Of a stretch of 64,000 nucleotides of DNA, positions 44,960 to 54,374 are shown one piece after another. Each line of letters begins with the position of its first letter. Positions within the stretch are counted from its first letter, which is position 1. Source of the stretch: Fidelibacterota bacterium (GTDB lineage Bacteria > Fidelibacterota > Marinisomatia > SCGC-AAA003-L08 > TS1B11). A model generated the notes under the pieces. It worked only from the letters and a program-made list of their open reading frames with translations. It made no database searches and was not told the origin of the DNA. Location: assembly GCA_004124295.1 (NCBI GenBank), contig SCKI01000001.1, positions 620,001 to 684,000 on the forward strand. The letters run 5' to 3'. The position numbers were made by a program, and so were the translations under genes.

Positions 44960-45577
44960 TCAGGGTTTCCTGGCGACCAGCCTGATGACCGTGGGATCGT
45001 CATCTTTGTAGACTGCCAGGCCGTTCTCCTCAATGGCCTCGTCAATCACGAATCCCACCTGCTCCAATTCGTGCAGCAGCTCCGTCCTGTCCAGGAAACG
45101 CCGCTTATGGTCCGTCATGTACAGGTGCTCCGCCAGGCGTTCGCCCACGCCACGAAGCGGATCGTTTACCGACCGGCTCTCCGATAGGAAAAGGCCCCCC
45201 GCCGGCAGCTGCGCGTAAATCCAGGCATAGGCCCGCCCGGCCTCTGCATTGCTCAGGGCATGCAACACAAAGCGGGTATAGACGACAGCGATGGCTGCCT
45301 CGGGCCTGAATTGCATGTCACCAATGTTATCAACAAAGAACTGCGGGCCCCGCTTCGGCCCGTCGTTCAGCGCCTGGATAATCACCGCCGATTGATCACA
45401 GGCCGACACCTGATGCCCCTGGTCTGCAAAGAAGAATGCATCGCGGCCGTTGCCGCAGCCGAGCTCCAGGATAGTCGTTCCGTGGGACAGGCGGGTGGCG
45501 GTGTGCCTGGCAAAGCTGCTGGGCTCCGTCGGGCTTGACCGCTCGGCGTAATATTGATTCCAGTATTGTTTATCCAT
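44960..45577 (-). CDS. Class I SAM-dependent methyltransferase
   Basis: 205 residues. The SAM loop ILELGCGNGRDAFFFADQGH, the acidic strand VSACDQS and the later YTRFVLHAL and GLFLSESRS blocks identify a small Methyltransf_11/25-type enzyme, in the group that includes thiopurine- and tellurite-resistance-like methyltransferases. The N-terminal DKQYWNQYYAERSSPTEPSSFA is typical of that group. It is convergent with the CDP-alcohol transferase and isolated. The substrate is unknown. Confidence 0.87.
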   Translation of the reverse strand: MDKQYWNQYYAERSSPTEPSSFARHTATRLSHGTTILELGCGNGRDAFFFADQGHQVSACDQSAVIIQALNDGPKRGPQFFVDNIGDMQFRPEAAIAVVYTRFVLHALSNAEAGRAYAWIYAQLPAGGLFLSESRSVNDPLRGVGERLAEHLYMTDHKRRFLDRTELLHELEQVGFVIDEAIEENGLAVYKDDDPTVIRLVARKP

Positions 45578-46141
45578 GGTCGCGCTCCCACGGCAATCCG
45601 CTTAGCAACGGACTGTGCAGTTCTCCGTCCAGATTCAGGGGAACATTACCTTGAAGGGTCGCAGTAATGGTTACCGGCAACCTCGATAGTGGTGATTGCG
45701 CCGCCGTTGCGAAAATACCTGCAGCAGCAATAGAGGAAACAACCATTGAGCCACATAGGCCCGTTGGGCAGGCCCCTAGGTTGCTGACTGACATCATTTC
45801 GCCGGCCTGCAGCCAGGTGCGCACGCCAAATGCCAAATGATTGAGGAGTTGTACCATCAGTAATATAATTGTAATTTTACCAGCTGCGGAATAAGAAAGC
45901 ATTCCAAATCCCGCCTGCAAATGGGGGCGACTCGCCGTAGTTCTTCAAGGGAATCGACCTTCCTTTTGATGAGTGTACGCCAGGAAAAGTTCGAGGTGTT
46001 TCCACAGCCTGTTTGCGGACGGACGGAACAGTTCTTTCGGCATTCTGGAGGGGAGGGCCAGGAGGCGCCTGTTGATCATCTAATGTGATTATGATTTCGG
46101 GTTTCGTGGGAGTTTACATATTTTAAGGAGTCAATCAGCAG
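45578..46141. other. Intergenic region upstream of inositol-3-phosphate synthase
   Basis: About 560 bases. A 116-residue leftward frame (45570-45920) overlaps the methyltransferase start and shows no family features, so I do not call it. The promoter of the inositol operon should lie in the right part; an AAGGAG ribosome site ends 11 bases before ATG 46142. Confidence 0.4.
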
Positions 46142-47305
46142 ATGAATAAAATCAAGATCGCAATTGTCGGAGTGGGGAATTGTGCCAGTTCACTGGTCCA
46201 GGGAATCTATTATTACCGTGACAAAACTGAGGCTGACGCCGTAGGGCTGATGCATTGGCAGATCGGTGGATACCGTCCCGGCGATATCGAAGTGGTGGCG
46301 GCCTTCGATATTGATAAGCGCAAGGTTGGCCAGGATCTTGCCCAGGCGATATTTGCCGCGCCGAACAACACCACAATTTTCTGCCCTGATATCCCCAAGA
46401 CGGCGGTCACCGTCCGGATGGGCCGGATCATGGATGGGTTTTCCGATCACATGCGGGACTACGAGGAGAGGCATACATTCGTACCGGCTGATGCGCTTGA
46501 GCCCGACAAAGCTGAAGTGGTCCGCCTGCTCAGGGAGTCAGAGGCGGAGGTATTATTGAATTACCTGCCGGTGGGCTCCGAGGAAGCCACCCGTTTCTAT
46601 GCCGAGTGCGCGCTGGATGCCGACATGGCCATGGTCAATAATATCCCGGTTTTCATTGCCAGCGATCCCGTCTGGGCCAGACGTTTCGAGGAGAAAAACC
46701 TGCCCATTATCGGCGATGACATCAAGGCCCAGCTGGGCGCCACCATCACCCACCGCACCCTGACCGATCTGTTCAAGAAACGGGGGGTCAAACTGGAGCG
46801 GACCTACCAGCTCAACACTGGCGGCAACACCGATTTCCTTAACATGCTCAACCGTAGCCGCCTGGCCTCCAAGAAGGAGTCGAAAACCGAAGCGGTCCAG
46901 TCCGTCGCTGCCCAGCGACTGGGAGATGATGACATCCATATCGGACCCAGTGACTGGGTGCCCTGGCAAAAGGATAACAAACTCTGTTTCATCCGCATGG
47001 AAGGCAAAATGTTTGGAGACGTGCCGATGAATCTGGAGCTGCGTCTCTCGGTGGAAGATTCGCCAAATTCCGCCGGTGTCGCCATTGATGCCATCCGCTG
47101 CTGCAAGTTGGCCTTGAAGAGGCATGAGGGTGGGGTCCTCATCCCGCCGTCGGCCTACTTCATGAAGCATCCGCCCCGGCAATATTCTGATGACGAGGCC
47201 TACAATCTGGTTGAGGCATTTATTCATGAACCGCTGAGAGAGGAACTGGATGAAATGCCTGATCATCGCCGCCGGGAAGGGCAGCCGGCTCTCGCGGAAG
47301 GGTAA
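46142..47305 (+). CDS. ino1: Myo-inositol-1(3)-phosphate synthase
   Basis: 387 residues of the short bacterial/archaeal MIPS type. The NAD-binding start is IAIVGVGNCASSLVQGI. The conserved core includes LLNYLPVGSEEAT, GDDIKAQLGATITHR and YQLNTGGNTDFLNM, and the C-terminal DSPNSAGVAIDAIRCCKLAL. It converts glucose-6-phosphate to L-myo-inositol-1-phosphate. The next gene starts 56 bases before its stop, a long overlap suggesting tight coupling. It supplies the inositol phosphate used by the cytidylyltransferase encoded next. Confidence 0.95.
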   Translation: MNKIKIAIVGVGNCASSLVQGIYYYRDKTEADAVGLMHWQIGGYRPGDIEVVAAFDIDKRKVGQDLAQAIFAAPNNTTIFCPDIPKTAVTVRMGRIMDGFSDHMRDYEERHTFVPADALEPDKAEVVRLLRESEAEVLLNYLPVGSEEATRFYAECALDADMAMVNNIPVFIASDPVWARRFEEKNLPIIGDDIKAQLGATITHRTLTDLFKKRGVKLERTYQLNTGGNTDFLNMLNRSRLASKKESKTEAVQSVAAQRLGDDDIHIGPSDWVPWQKDNKLCFIRMEGKMFGDVPMNLELRLSVEDSPNSAGVAIDAIRCCKLALKRHEGGVLIPPSAYFMKHPPRQYSDDEAYNLVEAFIHEPLREELDEMPDHRRREGQPALAEG

Positions 47306-48572
47306 CTCCAAACCCCTTATACCTCTGCTGGGAATACCGCTCATCGAGCGGGTCATCCGCTCCGCCAACCAGGCGGGCATCGCGGAGTTCTACGTGGTCA
47401 GCGGATACAATGGTGAGCAGGTGCGCCCGTTTCTGGATGGGCTGGCTGTGCGCTGCGGCGTTACCGTAAAACACATTATTAACGATGATTTTGAGCAGGA
47501 TAACGGACTGTCGGTGCTCAAAGCTAAGGAGCACCTAAGCGAGCCATTCCTGCTGCTGATGGCGGATCACCTGTTCGATCCGGGAATCCTGCAGGAGCTG
47601 CTGAAGGAGCCTCCGGAGCCGGGCGCCATCACCCTGGCCACCGACAACAATACGGCCAATGATCGCGTTGATATGGATGACGTCACACGGGTGCGGCACG
47701 AGGACGGCAAGCTCGTGGCTATCGGCAAAGATCTGGCGGATTTCAACGCTTTTGATACCGGCATCTTTTTATGCACTCCGGCACTTTTCGAGGCGCTGGA
47801 GCGCAGTGCGGCGGAGCAGGGCGATAGCAGCCTGTCCGGCGGTGTGCGCCTGATGGCGGGTGATGGCCGGGTCAACGTCCTGGATATTGGGGGCCGCTTC
47901 TGGCTGGATGTGGATGATCCCCGGGCACTGGACAAAGGTGAGCGCGCCCTGCTGGCCCAATTACGAGATAAACCCAATGATGGGCCGGTGTCCAGGTATT
48001 TAAACCGGCCCATATCGGTGCGCATATCCCGCACCCTGAGCCGGTTCCCCATTACGCCCAATCAGATATCGCTGGTGTCGTTTGCCGTTTCGCTGCTTGC
48101 GGCGGTGCTGTTTGCGATGGGCGGTTACCCAGCCCTGGCGGCCGGTGGGGTGCTGGCCCAGTTTGCCTCCATTATCGACGGCTGCGACGGTGAGGTGGCC
48201 CGGATAAAATTCCAGGAAAGCGACTACGGCGGCTGGTTCGATGCAGTCCTTGATCGCTATGCAGATGCGTTTCTCCTGTTCGGGCTCACCTGGCACGCCT
48301 TCGCCGGCAGCGGTGCGCCGATAGTCCTGTTCACCGGTTTTATGGCGATCATCGGCTCATTCATGCTGAGCTACACCGCGGATAAATATGACGGCCTTAT
48401 GCGGCTCCGCATGGCCCGCGGCAAAGGTTGGCGTATGGGCCGCGATATCCGGGTGTTCTTCATTTTCCTGGGGGCCTTGCTCAACCAGCCTTTTGCGACT
48501 TTACTGCTCATCGCCGCGCTGATGAATGCGGAGACTATCCGTCGTGTGTGGGTCAGCCGTGAACCGGGATAA
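47250..48572 (+). CDS. Fused CTP:inositol-1-phosphate cytidylyltransferase / DIPP-synthase-like protein
   Basis: 440 residues with two domains. Residues 1-235 are a sugar-nucleotidyltransferase fold (MKCLIIAAGKGSRLSRKGNSKPLIPL, then LLLMADHLFDPG and FNAFDTGIFL). Residues about 250-440 are a membrane CDP-alcohol phosphotransferase with D310, D313 and the later Asp pair in DGCDGEVARI and GGWFDAVLDRYAD. This fusion is the arrangement of the bifunctional IPCT/DIPPS that makes CDP-inositol and then di-myo-inositol phosphate phosphate in hyperthermophiles. Directly behind MIPS the assignment is strong for CDP-inositol formation. Whether the acceptor is inositol phosphate (osmolyte) or a lipid cannot be read. 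Confidence 0.85.
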   Translation: MKCLIIAAGKGSRLSRKGNSKPLIPLLGIPLIERVIRSANQAGIAEFYVVSGYNGEQVRPFLDGLAVRCGVTVKHIINDDFEQDNGLSVLKAKEHLSEPFLLLMADHLFDPGILQELLKEPPEPGAITLATDNNTANDRVDMDDVTRVRHEDGKLVAIGKDLADFNAFDTGIFLCTPALFEALERSAAEQGDSSLSGGVRLMAGDGRVNVLDIGGRFWLDVDDPRALDKGERALLAQLRDKPNDGPVSRYLNRPISVRISRTLSRFPITPNQISLVSFAVSLLAAVLFAMGGYPALAAGGVLAQFASIIDGCDGEVARIKFQESDYGGWFDAVLDRYADAFLLFGLTWHAFAGSGAPIVLFTGFMAIIGSFMLSYTADKYDGLMRLRMARGKGWRMGRDIRVFFIFLGALLNQPFATLLLIAALMNAETIRRVWVSREPG

Positions 48573-49125
48573 CATCGTCAATACGAAGCAGCAGATCAGG
48601 CTGCTGATTGCAGGTTCCACAGTGCCGGAGGACCCGGGCCATGCCGAAAATACGTTGCAATGGTTGCTCAAGCTCGAACCTGACGCCGATGAGGCGTTAC
48701 AAATTGCCGCGCTGGGGCACGACATCGACCGGGCTGTGGAAGCCCGCAAAGTTCAGCGTGCCGACTTTACGGATTACGACGCTTTCAAAGCTGCCCACGC
48801 GAGGAACAGTGCCGTCATTCTTAAGGAAATCATGGCGGAGTGCGGCGTCGCAGAGAATATAATGGCAGAAGTGGATCGGCTTGTTTGCCTTCATGAAGTG
48901 GGTGGCGACCCGCGCGCCGACCGCCTCAAGGACGCCGACGCGGTCTCTTACTTCGACGTGAATCTGCCCCTTTACTACGGCCGCATGGGGCCGGAGGAAA
49001 CCCTGCGGCGCTGCGTCTGGGGTTATCGGCGCCTTTCAGCGCGCATGCGGACTGTCGTGGAAAACATGTCCTACGAAGATCGCGCCCTGACTGATCTGCT
49101 CATGCGGGCGGTACGGGAAGGCTAG
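48559..49125 (+). CDS. HD-domain hydrolase, candidate phosphatase of the inositol pathway
   Basis: About 189 residues from GTG 48559; an ATG at 48526 is an alternative. Both overlap the previous gene. HD-type metal motifs are visible: PGHAENTL, AALGHDIDRA with the His-Asp pair, ARNSAVILKEI, VCLHEVGGDPRAD and LKDADAVSYFD. HD proteins are metal-dependent phosphohydrolases. Conversion of DIPP (or an inositol-phosphate lipid) to its final form needs a phosphatase, and this gene is in the right place, overlapping the synthase. The link is inference from position. Confidence 0.72.
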   Translation: MNRDNIVNTKQQIRLLIAGSTVPEDPGHAENTLQWLLKLEPDADEALQIAALGHDIDRAVEARKVQRADFTDYDAFKAAHARNSAVILKEIMAECGVAENIMAEVDRLVCLHEVGGDPRADRLKDADAVSYFDVNLPLYYGRMGPEETLRRCVWGYRRLSARMRTVVENMSYEDRALTDLLMRAVREG

Positions 49126-49168
49126 GCCAGGGTACGCTTCAGCGACTGCTCAGGCGGCCCCCTGACGG

Positions 49169-49627
49169 CTAATAAACGGGCGGAAACATGAAGTAGGTTC
49201 GGTCCGCAAAGCTCCTCCATTCATCGCCGAACCTCTCCGCCAAAGCTTCATCCTCCAGCCTCGCGACATAGATCGCCGACGGAACCAGCAGGAAGAGCGT
49301 TCCGGCTATGCCCCAGACACTCCCGAGGCCAACAGCGAGCCCCATAATCAGTATGATGCCGCCGAGATAATAGGGATGCCGGACCAATCTATATGGCCCG
49401 TCCGTTGCCAGTGCCTGCACCCCGGCTTCGGCCTTGCTTCGGTCTGCGCGCCACAGATGGACACCCGCGTAGATTAGCAGGAGCAGACCAAATGCGAGGA
49501 TCGAAAAGCCCACAACTTGCAGAATCCGTGTTGGCCAGGCGATGCCGTTTCTCGTCAAAACTATCAGGGTAATGAGGAGAAACTCAAGCCCGTTATACGC
49601 CCCGCATATAAGGTTGTATCTTTTCAA
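49169..49627 (-). CDS. Isoprenylcysteine carboxyl methyltransferase-like membrane protein
   Basis: 152 residues with about four helices. The C-terminal half has the family pattern GPYRLVRHPYYLGGIILIMG, followed by DEALAERFGDEWRSFADRTYFMFPPVY, which binds SAM in ICMT/PEMT-like membrane methyltransferases. The bacterial substrates are mostly unknown (lipids or small molecules). It follows the DoxX gene by 16 bases on the same strand and is probably co-transcribed with it. Confidence 0.85.
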   Translation of the reverse strand: MKRYNLICGAYNGLEFLLITLIVLTRNGIAWPTRILQVVGFSILAFGLLLLIYAGVHLWRADRSKAEAGVQALATDGPYRLVRHPYYLGGIILIMGLAVGLGSVWGIAGTLFLLVPSAIYVARLEDEALAERFGDEWRSFADRTYFMFPPVY

Positions 49628-49643
49628 CGTCCCTTTCCTCTCC

Positions 49644-50075
49644 TTATTCGGGAGGGGGCTGCTTCCGCCGCTGGATCAAGGCGTCCAGGCTGTACTTGCC
49701 CGGCCCCACGAATATCAGGCCCAGGCAGATGCCGGCGAACTTCAGGGCGTTCCCCGGATTGCCCCGCCCGCTGGCATAGTGGGAGATGCCGGCCGTCAAC
49801 ATGGTGAACGAAAGCAAGGCCAGCATGGGCTGATAGAACAGGCCCAAGGCTATGCACAGGGCAGCGACAGTCTCGCTGAATGCGGCCATGAAGCCAAAAA
49901 ACGTATGGCCGAAATGAATGCCGATGTTGTCCATTACCCCGCCCAGCCGTTGCCACCGCTCAGGCCCCTGCAGCAGCTTGCTCCAGCCGTGATAATAGAT
50001 AAACCCCAGCCCCAGGCTCAGCCGGATGACCAGCAGGCCTTCGTCGTGATATTTCTCCCCTGCTTTCCAGAACAT
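49644..50075 (-). CDS. DoxX family membrane protein
   Basis: 143 residues, four helices. LLVIRLSLGLGFIYYHGWSKLLQG at the start and the FSETVAALCIALGLFYQPMLALL block are typical of the DoxX/SURF4-like family. Members are linked with thiosulfate:quinone oxidoreductase or redox-stress complexes, but most are uncharacterised. It is upstream of the ICMT-like gene, with which it forms a two-gene unit. A DoxA partner is not present. Confidence 0.85.
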   Translation of the reverse strand: MFWKAGEKYHDEGLLVIRLSLGLGFIYYHGWSKLLQGPERWQRLGGVMDNIGIHFGHTFFGFMAAFSETVAALCIALGLFYQPMLALLSFTMLTAGISHYASGRGNPGNALKFAGICLGLIFVGPGKYSLDALIQRRKQPPPE

Positions 50076-50365
50076 TGGCTTACATCCATTCCGGCATTGC
50101 GGCGACCCCTACAGATACGGGCGTAATAGTAACCCGGTCCATCTTGCCCGGACAATCCTATTCCCGCCGACCTGCCGACCGGCCTGAGCCACATAACCCG
50201 GGACACTGAGGTGGCACCGGCGGTTGGGGAGCGGTACTCAAATTATTTTAGCGCTAAGCGACCCACCGATGTAATATCGGCCTGATTTGGCATATCCTTG
50301 CGCAAGGCTTCCGAGCGCAAGGCTTCCGAAATCGGTGTAATGTCTATTGATATCATATTTCTGCC

Positions 50366-52642
50366 ATGCTTTTCATCAACCTATTCAGTCTGACATTCCT
50401 CAGTAGCCTATTCTTCTACATGTGGAAGGTGGGGCGCCGCCAGGGGCTAACCCAGGTGATCGGCTGGACAACCATTCACGCTGGTGTGGGGACGATGGTT
50501 CTGACCAACCTCATCGACCTTCCGCGCCATCTGGCGCCGTTTGTGGCAGCACTAAATCAACTCCCCCCTTTCCTCACAAAAGTAGTAGCCGGAGGGTACG
50601 TGGCCGGTTTTGCCCTGGTGGTTGTCGGAGGCGCCCGCTGGCTGCCCCTGATCATCGAGCGGCAAAAGGAGCTGGCCCTCAGGACGGCCAATCGCCGGGC
50701 AGCCCTCAGTGAGGACAAGTATCGCAAGCTGTTCGAGGATTCCTTTGACGCCATCTTTATTCAGGACATGGATGGACGCCTGGTCGATTTTAACCGGGGC
50801 GCCCTGGCCTTGAGCGGTAGAAGGTATGCAGAGCTCGCTGCCATGACCTTCCAGCAGCTCCACCCCGCGCCCGAATCCGAAGGCGCGCAACTATGTATGC
50901 GGGAACTGACTTCCCAGCCGCAAGTGCAGATTGAAAGCCTGCTGAAACGGTCCGATGGTGAAGTGATCGAGATAAGCATCAGCGCCCAGCTCATTGATGA
51001 GGAGCAGGGCTTGATACAGTGTATCGTCCGGGACATCACCACCCAGAAGCGGGCCCAGGAAAACCTGGAGGCCTCTCACTCCCGGCTGGAACAGGTTGTT
51101 GAGCAGCGCACGGCCGAGCTGGCCGCCGAACAGGAAAGACTGGCCACCACCCTGGGATCCATCAGCGAAGGGGTGGTCACCCTCGACCTGGAGGGCCGCA
51201 TTATCTACATGAACAAAACCGCCGCCGAAATGACCGGCTGGGACTTTCAGGAGGTGGCCCTGCAGGATGTCGGGAAAACCATCAGCCTGGCGCCCCTGGC
51301 AGGCGGGGCAGGGGAACCGTTCCAGTATGAACGGGCCCGGGCCGAAGTGACCGAAGCGGCATCCGTCACCCATACGGTTCGGCTGGTGAGCAGGACCGGA
51401 GAGGTCCATTTGGTGCGCTATATCAGTACGCCCTTGCGCGGTCCCGAGAGCCGTCTGGCCGGGATAGTGCTGGTCTTCCGCGACATATCTCATGAGGAGC
51501 AGCTCGAGGCCGAGCGCCAGAAGGGCCAGAAGCTGGAATCCCTGGGGATTCTCGCGGGAGGCCTGGCCCACGATTTTAACAATTTTCTGATGAGCATTAT
51601 GCTCAATGTTGCCAATGCCCGCTATAAAGCTGACGACAAGGGGATCATTCATTATCTTTCCGAAGCCGAAAAATCCATCGAACGCGCGAAAAGTATCACC
51701 CAGCAACTGCTCACCTTTGCCCGGGGCGGGGAGCCCATAAGAAGCGACCTGTTGCTGGGGCCCATTATCCGGGAAAGTGTCAACTTTGCCCTCACCGGTT
51801 CCAATGTCACCAGCGCCATCGACCTGGAACTCGATCTTGCGGTAGTTAGCGCCGACAGCGGACAGATTAATCAGGTCCTTAATAACCTTATTATCAACGC
51901 CGCCTCGGCCATGCCAAAGGGCGGCTCAATCCAAGTGAAAGCCCGAAACATGGAGATCAAGCAGGGCCAGCTGCCCATTGATCTGTCCCCTGGACACTAC
52001 GTGGAGGTGTCCGTTGAAGATGCCGGGATCGGCATATCTGCCGATATCATTGATTCCATTTTCGATCCCTACTTCACCACCAAGGATGCGGGCAGCGGGT
52101 TGGGGCTGACCTCCTGCTACAGCATCCTCCGGCAGCATGAAGGGGGCATCACCGTTTCGTCCGAGATGGGCGTGGGCAGCATCTTCACCTTCTATCTGCC
52201 GGCCATCAGAAAACTTGGCCCGGAAGGCGTGAAACCTGCCGCCCAAATTCTGGCCGGCAGCGGCAAAATCCTGATCATGGATGACGATGAAGCCATCCGC
52301 TCCTCACTGGCCAACCTGCTGGAGTCCCTTGGATACGATGTGAAAGCAGCCGCCGATGGCGAAGCAGCCGAATCCCTCTACCGCCAGGCCCGGGAGAACG
52401 GCAACGGCTTCAACCTGGTCATTCTGGACCTGACCATCCCCGGTGGCCGGGGTGGCCTGGAAACGCTGCAGGAGCTGCAGAAGATGAATCCGGAAGTGGT
52501 GGCCGTGGTTTCCAGCGGCTATGCCACAAACCCTGTCATGGCCCAGTTTGAAGCCTACGGTTTCAGCGGAGCGCTGCCCAAACCGTTCCGGCCCGAGGTT
52601 CTCAGCAAGGTCATCCGGGAACTGCTGGAAGGAGGGGACTAG
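50366..52642 (+). CDS. Hybrid sensor histidine kinase with two PAS domains and receiver
   Basis: 758 residues. Three N-terminal membrane helices (about 1-20, 35-55, 75-97) lead to a PAS domain (about 112-230; KLFEDSFDAIFIQDMDGRLVDFN), a coiled linker with SRLEQVVEQRTAELAAEQER, and a second PAS (about 265-385; VTLDLEGRIIYMNKTAAEMTGW). The kinase core has GGLAHDFNNFLMSI with H402, N box INQVLNNLIINAASAM and G boxes VSVEDAGIGI and GSGLGLTSCYSIL. A C-terminal receiver (about 640-758) carries D688 in LVILDLTIP. The receiver and lack of an output domain suggest a phosphorelay. No cognate regulator gene is adjacent. Confidence 0.93.
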   Translation: MLFINLFSLTFLSSLFFYMWKVGRRQGLTQVIGWTTIHAGVGTMVLTNLIDLPRHLAPFVAALNQLPPFLTKVVAGGYVAGFALVVVGGARWLPLIIERQKELALRTANRRAALSEDKYRKLFEDSFDAIFIQDMDGRLVDFNRGALALSGRRYAELAAMTFQQLHPAPESEGAQLCMRELTSQPQVQIESLLKRSDGEVIEISISAQLIDEEQGLIQCIVRDITTQKRAQENLEASHSRLEQVVEQRTAELAAEQERLATTLGSISEGVVTLDLEGRIIYMNKTAAEMTGWDFQEVALQDVGKTISLAPLAGGAGEPFQYERARAEVTEAASVTHTVRLVSRTGEVHLVRYISTPLRGPESRLAGIVLVFRDISHEEQLEAERQKGQKLESLGILAGGLAHDFNNFLMSIMLNVANARYKADDKGIIHYLSEAEKSIERAKSITQQLLTFARGGEPIRSDLLLGPIIRESVNFALTGSNVTSAIDLELDLAVVSADSGQINQVLNNLIINAASAMPKGGSIQVKARNMEIKQGQLPIDLSPGHYVEVSVEDAGIGISADIIDSIFDPYFTTKDAGSGLGLTSCYSILRQHEGGITVSSEMGVGSIFTFYLPAIRKLGPEGVKPAAQILAGSGKILIMDDDEAIRSSLANLLESLGYDVKAAADGEAAESLYRQARENGNGFNLVILDLTIPGGRGGLETLQELQKMNPEVVAVVSSGYATNPVMAQFEAYGFSGALPKPFRPEVLSKVIRELLEGGD

Positions 52643-52722
52643 CCCGCCGGTGTCCGGCCTCGCCGGGGGCACATGCGCCCCCTTCAGGGGGACGTCGTCT
52701 AATCAGTTGGCAATTAACGCTT

Positions 52723-54078
52723 TTATTGATTTTGAGCCATATTGACTATTTGAAACTTAGATAAGCGCAAATAATCCGCGGTTCCAATTTCATATTCATC
52801 TGCTACAAGTAATAACCCACTGGGCAGGAACCCATATGCTCGGTAGCCTTGAATAGTTCTAAGTAGTTTTCCGGTTTTTGCATTCCAAATTTTCGTGCCT
52901 AGTTTATAGCCGCCGGTTCGATAGCCGCTCGCTGCGAGGCTTTCATCTGGCGATAAAAAGGTAGGCATTCCATCTTCAAATGTCACTATCTGATCTCCTG
53001 TCCTTGAATTCCGGAGTTCCCTGCCTTCAAGAAATACGTCCCCAGATCTTGAAAAAGCGCTGACATAGGCATGATCCAACTCGAATATCAGATTACCCGA
53101 TTTCACATCAATCATCCAAAGATGAGACTTATAGTTTGCCGCAATTAATTGCCCATCAGGGGAAAATACAATATTATCTAAATATTTTCCTGCAGATAGA
53201 CCTTTTATCTTGGTCTTTTCCGCGATATTCCATAAGCCCAATGATGTGGCAATAATCTTTTCATCCGGGGAAAATGCCAATGCGTAAGACCCTTGATTTC
53301 TCCATGGGAATATCCACACTGCCTCACTATTATCACGATCATAAATATGAACCTTACCGGCGTTCGAATATCGACCTTTAAAACATGCTAGCCTGAGGCC
53401 ACTGGATGAAAATGTCTGTTTATTGCATTTTTGATTAAATGTTTGGATAATTCTGCCGCTGCTGAGGTCAACAAGATCAATAAGCCTATTGTTAATCTGG
53501 TATCGTGCGACGTGATCTCCATTATCCAGTAATAAGAAATTGAAATAAGGCCTACTATTATAAACCTCCTTAGGCAGTGGTGGATTCGTCTTAAAAATCC
53601 GTGCCTGAACAGATCCCGGCCGGGTGAGATGCCGCTTCCCGTTGATGATGATAGATAACTGACCATTAAGAAACACCTTACTGTTATCCTCAATCCAAAA
53701 CTCTCCATGACCCATTAATGCTGGGGAATATTCTTTAATGGCCTTTGCTTCAGCGGGCGGTACAATTAACTGAAGTACTTCGTCGAAACCTTGTAATCTC
53801 AGTTGGATAGGTAGAATTTCACTATCAGCATCATACCGTCCAAACTTTATATTTACAGATTCTGAATAATTACCAATGAGAATGCTGTCAATATTTTTCT
53901 GAATCTCTTCTTGTCGCATCTCAAACTTTTTTGTAGTCTCAAATTCTCCCTTATGCAGTTTTTCAGTATTTAGCCGGGCGAGCTCTCCCAATGCTCTTGA
54001 GATAGATTGGGTGTAACCTGGTGTCACAGTAATAATACTGATAAGCGCCCATAAAATCGTCGTATGCTGCTTTTTCAT
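52723..54078 (-). CDS. Exported WD40-like beta-propeller protein
   Basis: 451 residues with a signal peptide (cleaved near GYTQS) and GGGAGAAG-like ribosome site. Residues about 25-170 are helical and mixed, and 175-451 contain propeller repeats such as LAFSPDEKIIATSLGLWNIA, IVFSPDGQLIAANYKSHLWMID and KLGTKIWNAKTGKLLRTI. The propeller would be a periplasmic or outer-surface protein-binding platform. The gene is visibly more AT-rich than the kinases on both sides, which suggests later acquisition. Function unknown. Confidence 0.72.
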   Translation of the reverse strand: MKKQHTTILWALISIITVTPGYTQSISRALGELARLNTEKLHKGEFETTKKFEMRQEEIQKNIDSILIGNYSESVNIKFGRYDADSEILPIQLRLQGFDEVLQLIVPPAEAKAIKEYSPALMGHGEFWIEDNSKVFLNGQLSIIINGKRHLTRPGSVQARIFKTNPPLPKEVYNSRPYFNFLLLDNGDHVARYQINNRLIDLVDLSSGRIIQTFNQKCNKQTFSSSGLRLACFKGRYSNAGKVHIYDRDNSEAVWIFPWRNQGSYALAFSPDEKIIATSLGLWNIAEKTKIKGLSAGKYLDNIVFSPDGQLIAANYKSHLWMIDVKSGNLIFELDHAYVSAFSRSGDVFLEGRELRNSRTGDQIVTFEDGMPTFLSPDESLAASGYRTGGYKLGTKIWNAKTGKLLRTIQGYRAYGFLPSGLLLVADEYEIGTADYLRLSKFQIVNMAQNQ

Positions 54079-54374
54079 GAATCTTCTCCCAGCTCTCGCG
54101 TGGATCCCTGAACAAGAATAGAACGGTTTAATTTAATTGCATATTGATATTTGCACAATGATGTTTGGACAATAGGGGTAGATGGGTGATAATTAAGACT
54201 CAATCTTTTCTTTAGAAGCATCTCGCTGGGGAGGCAGCCGGCAGCACTTTATTAACGCCCTGGACGCCCGTTATTATGCTTTGGCTCCGGAACTGCCCGG
54301 GCCGAAATTGTGGCCCTAGCCGCCATACGGCCGATCTATTCAGTTTTGCCTATATCATATAAGGATTCTCCACC

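Noticed and set aside
45570..45920. 116-residue leftward frame upstream of the methyltransferase
   Set aside because: It overlaps the methyltransferase start, has no ribosome site or family pattern, and its composition looks non-coding.
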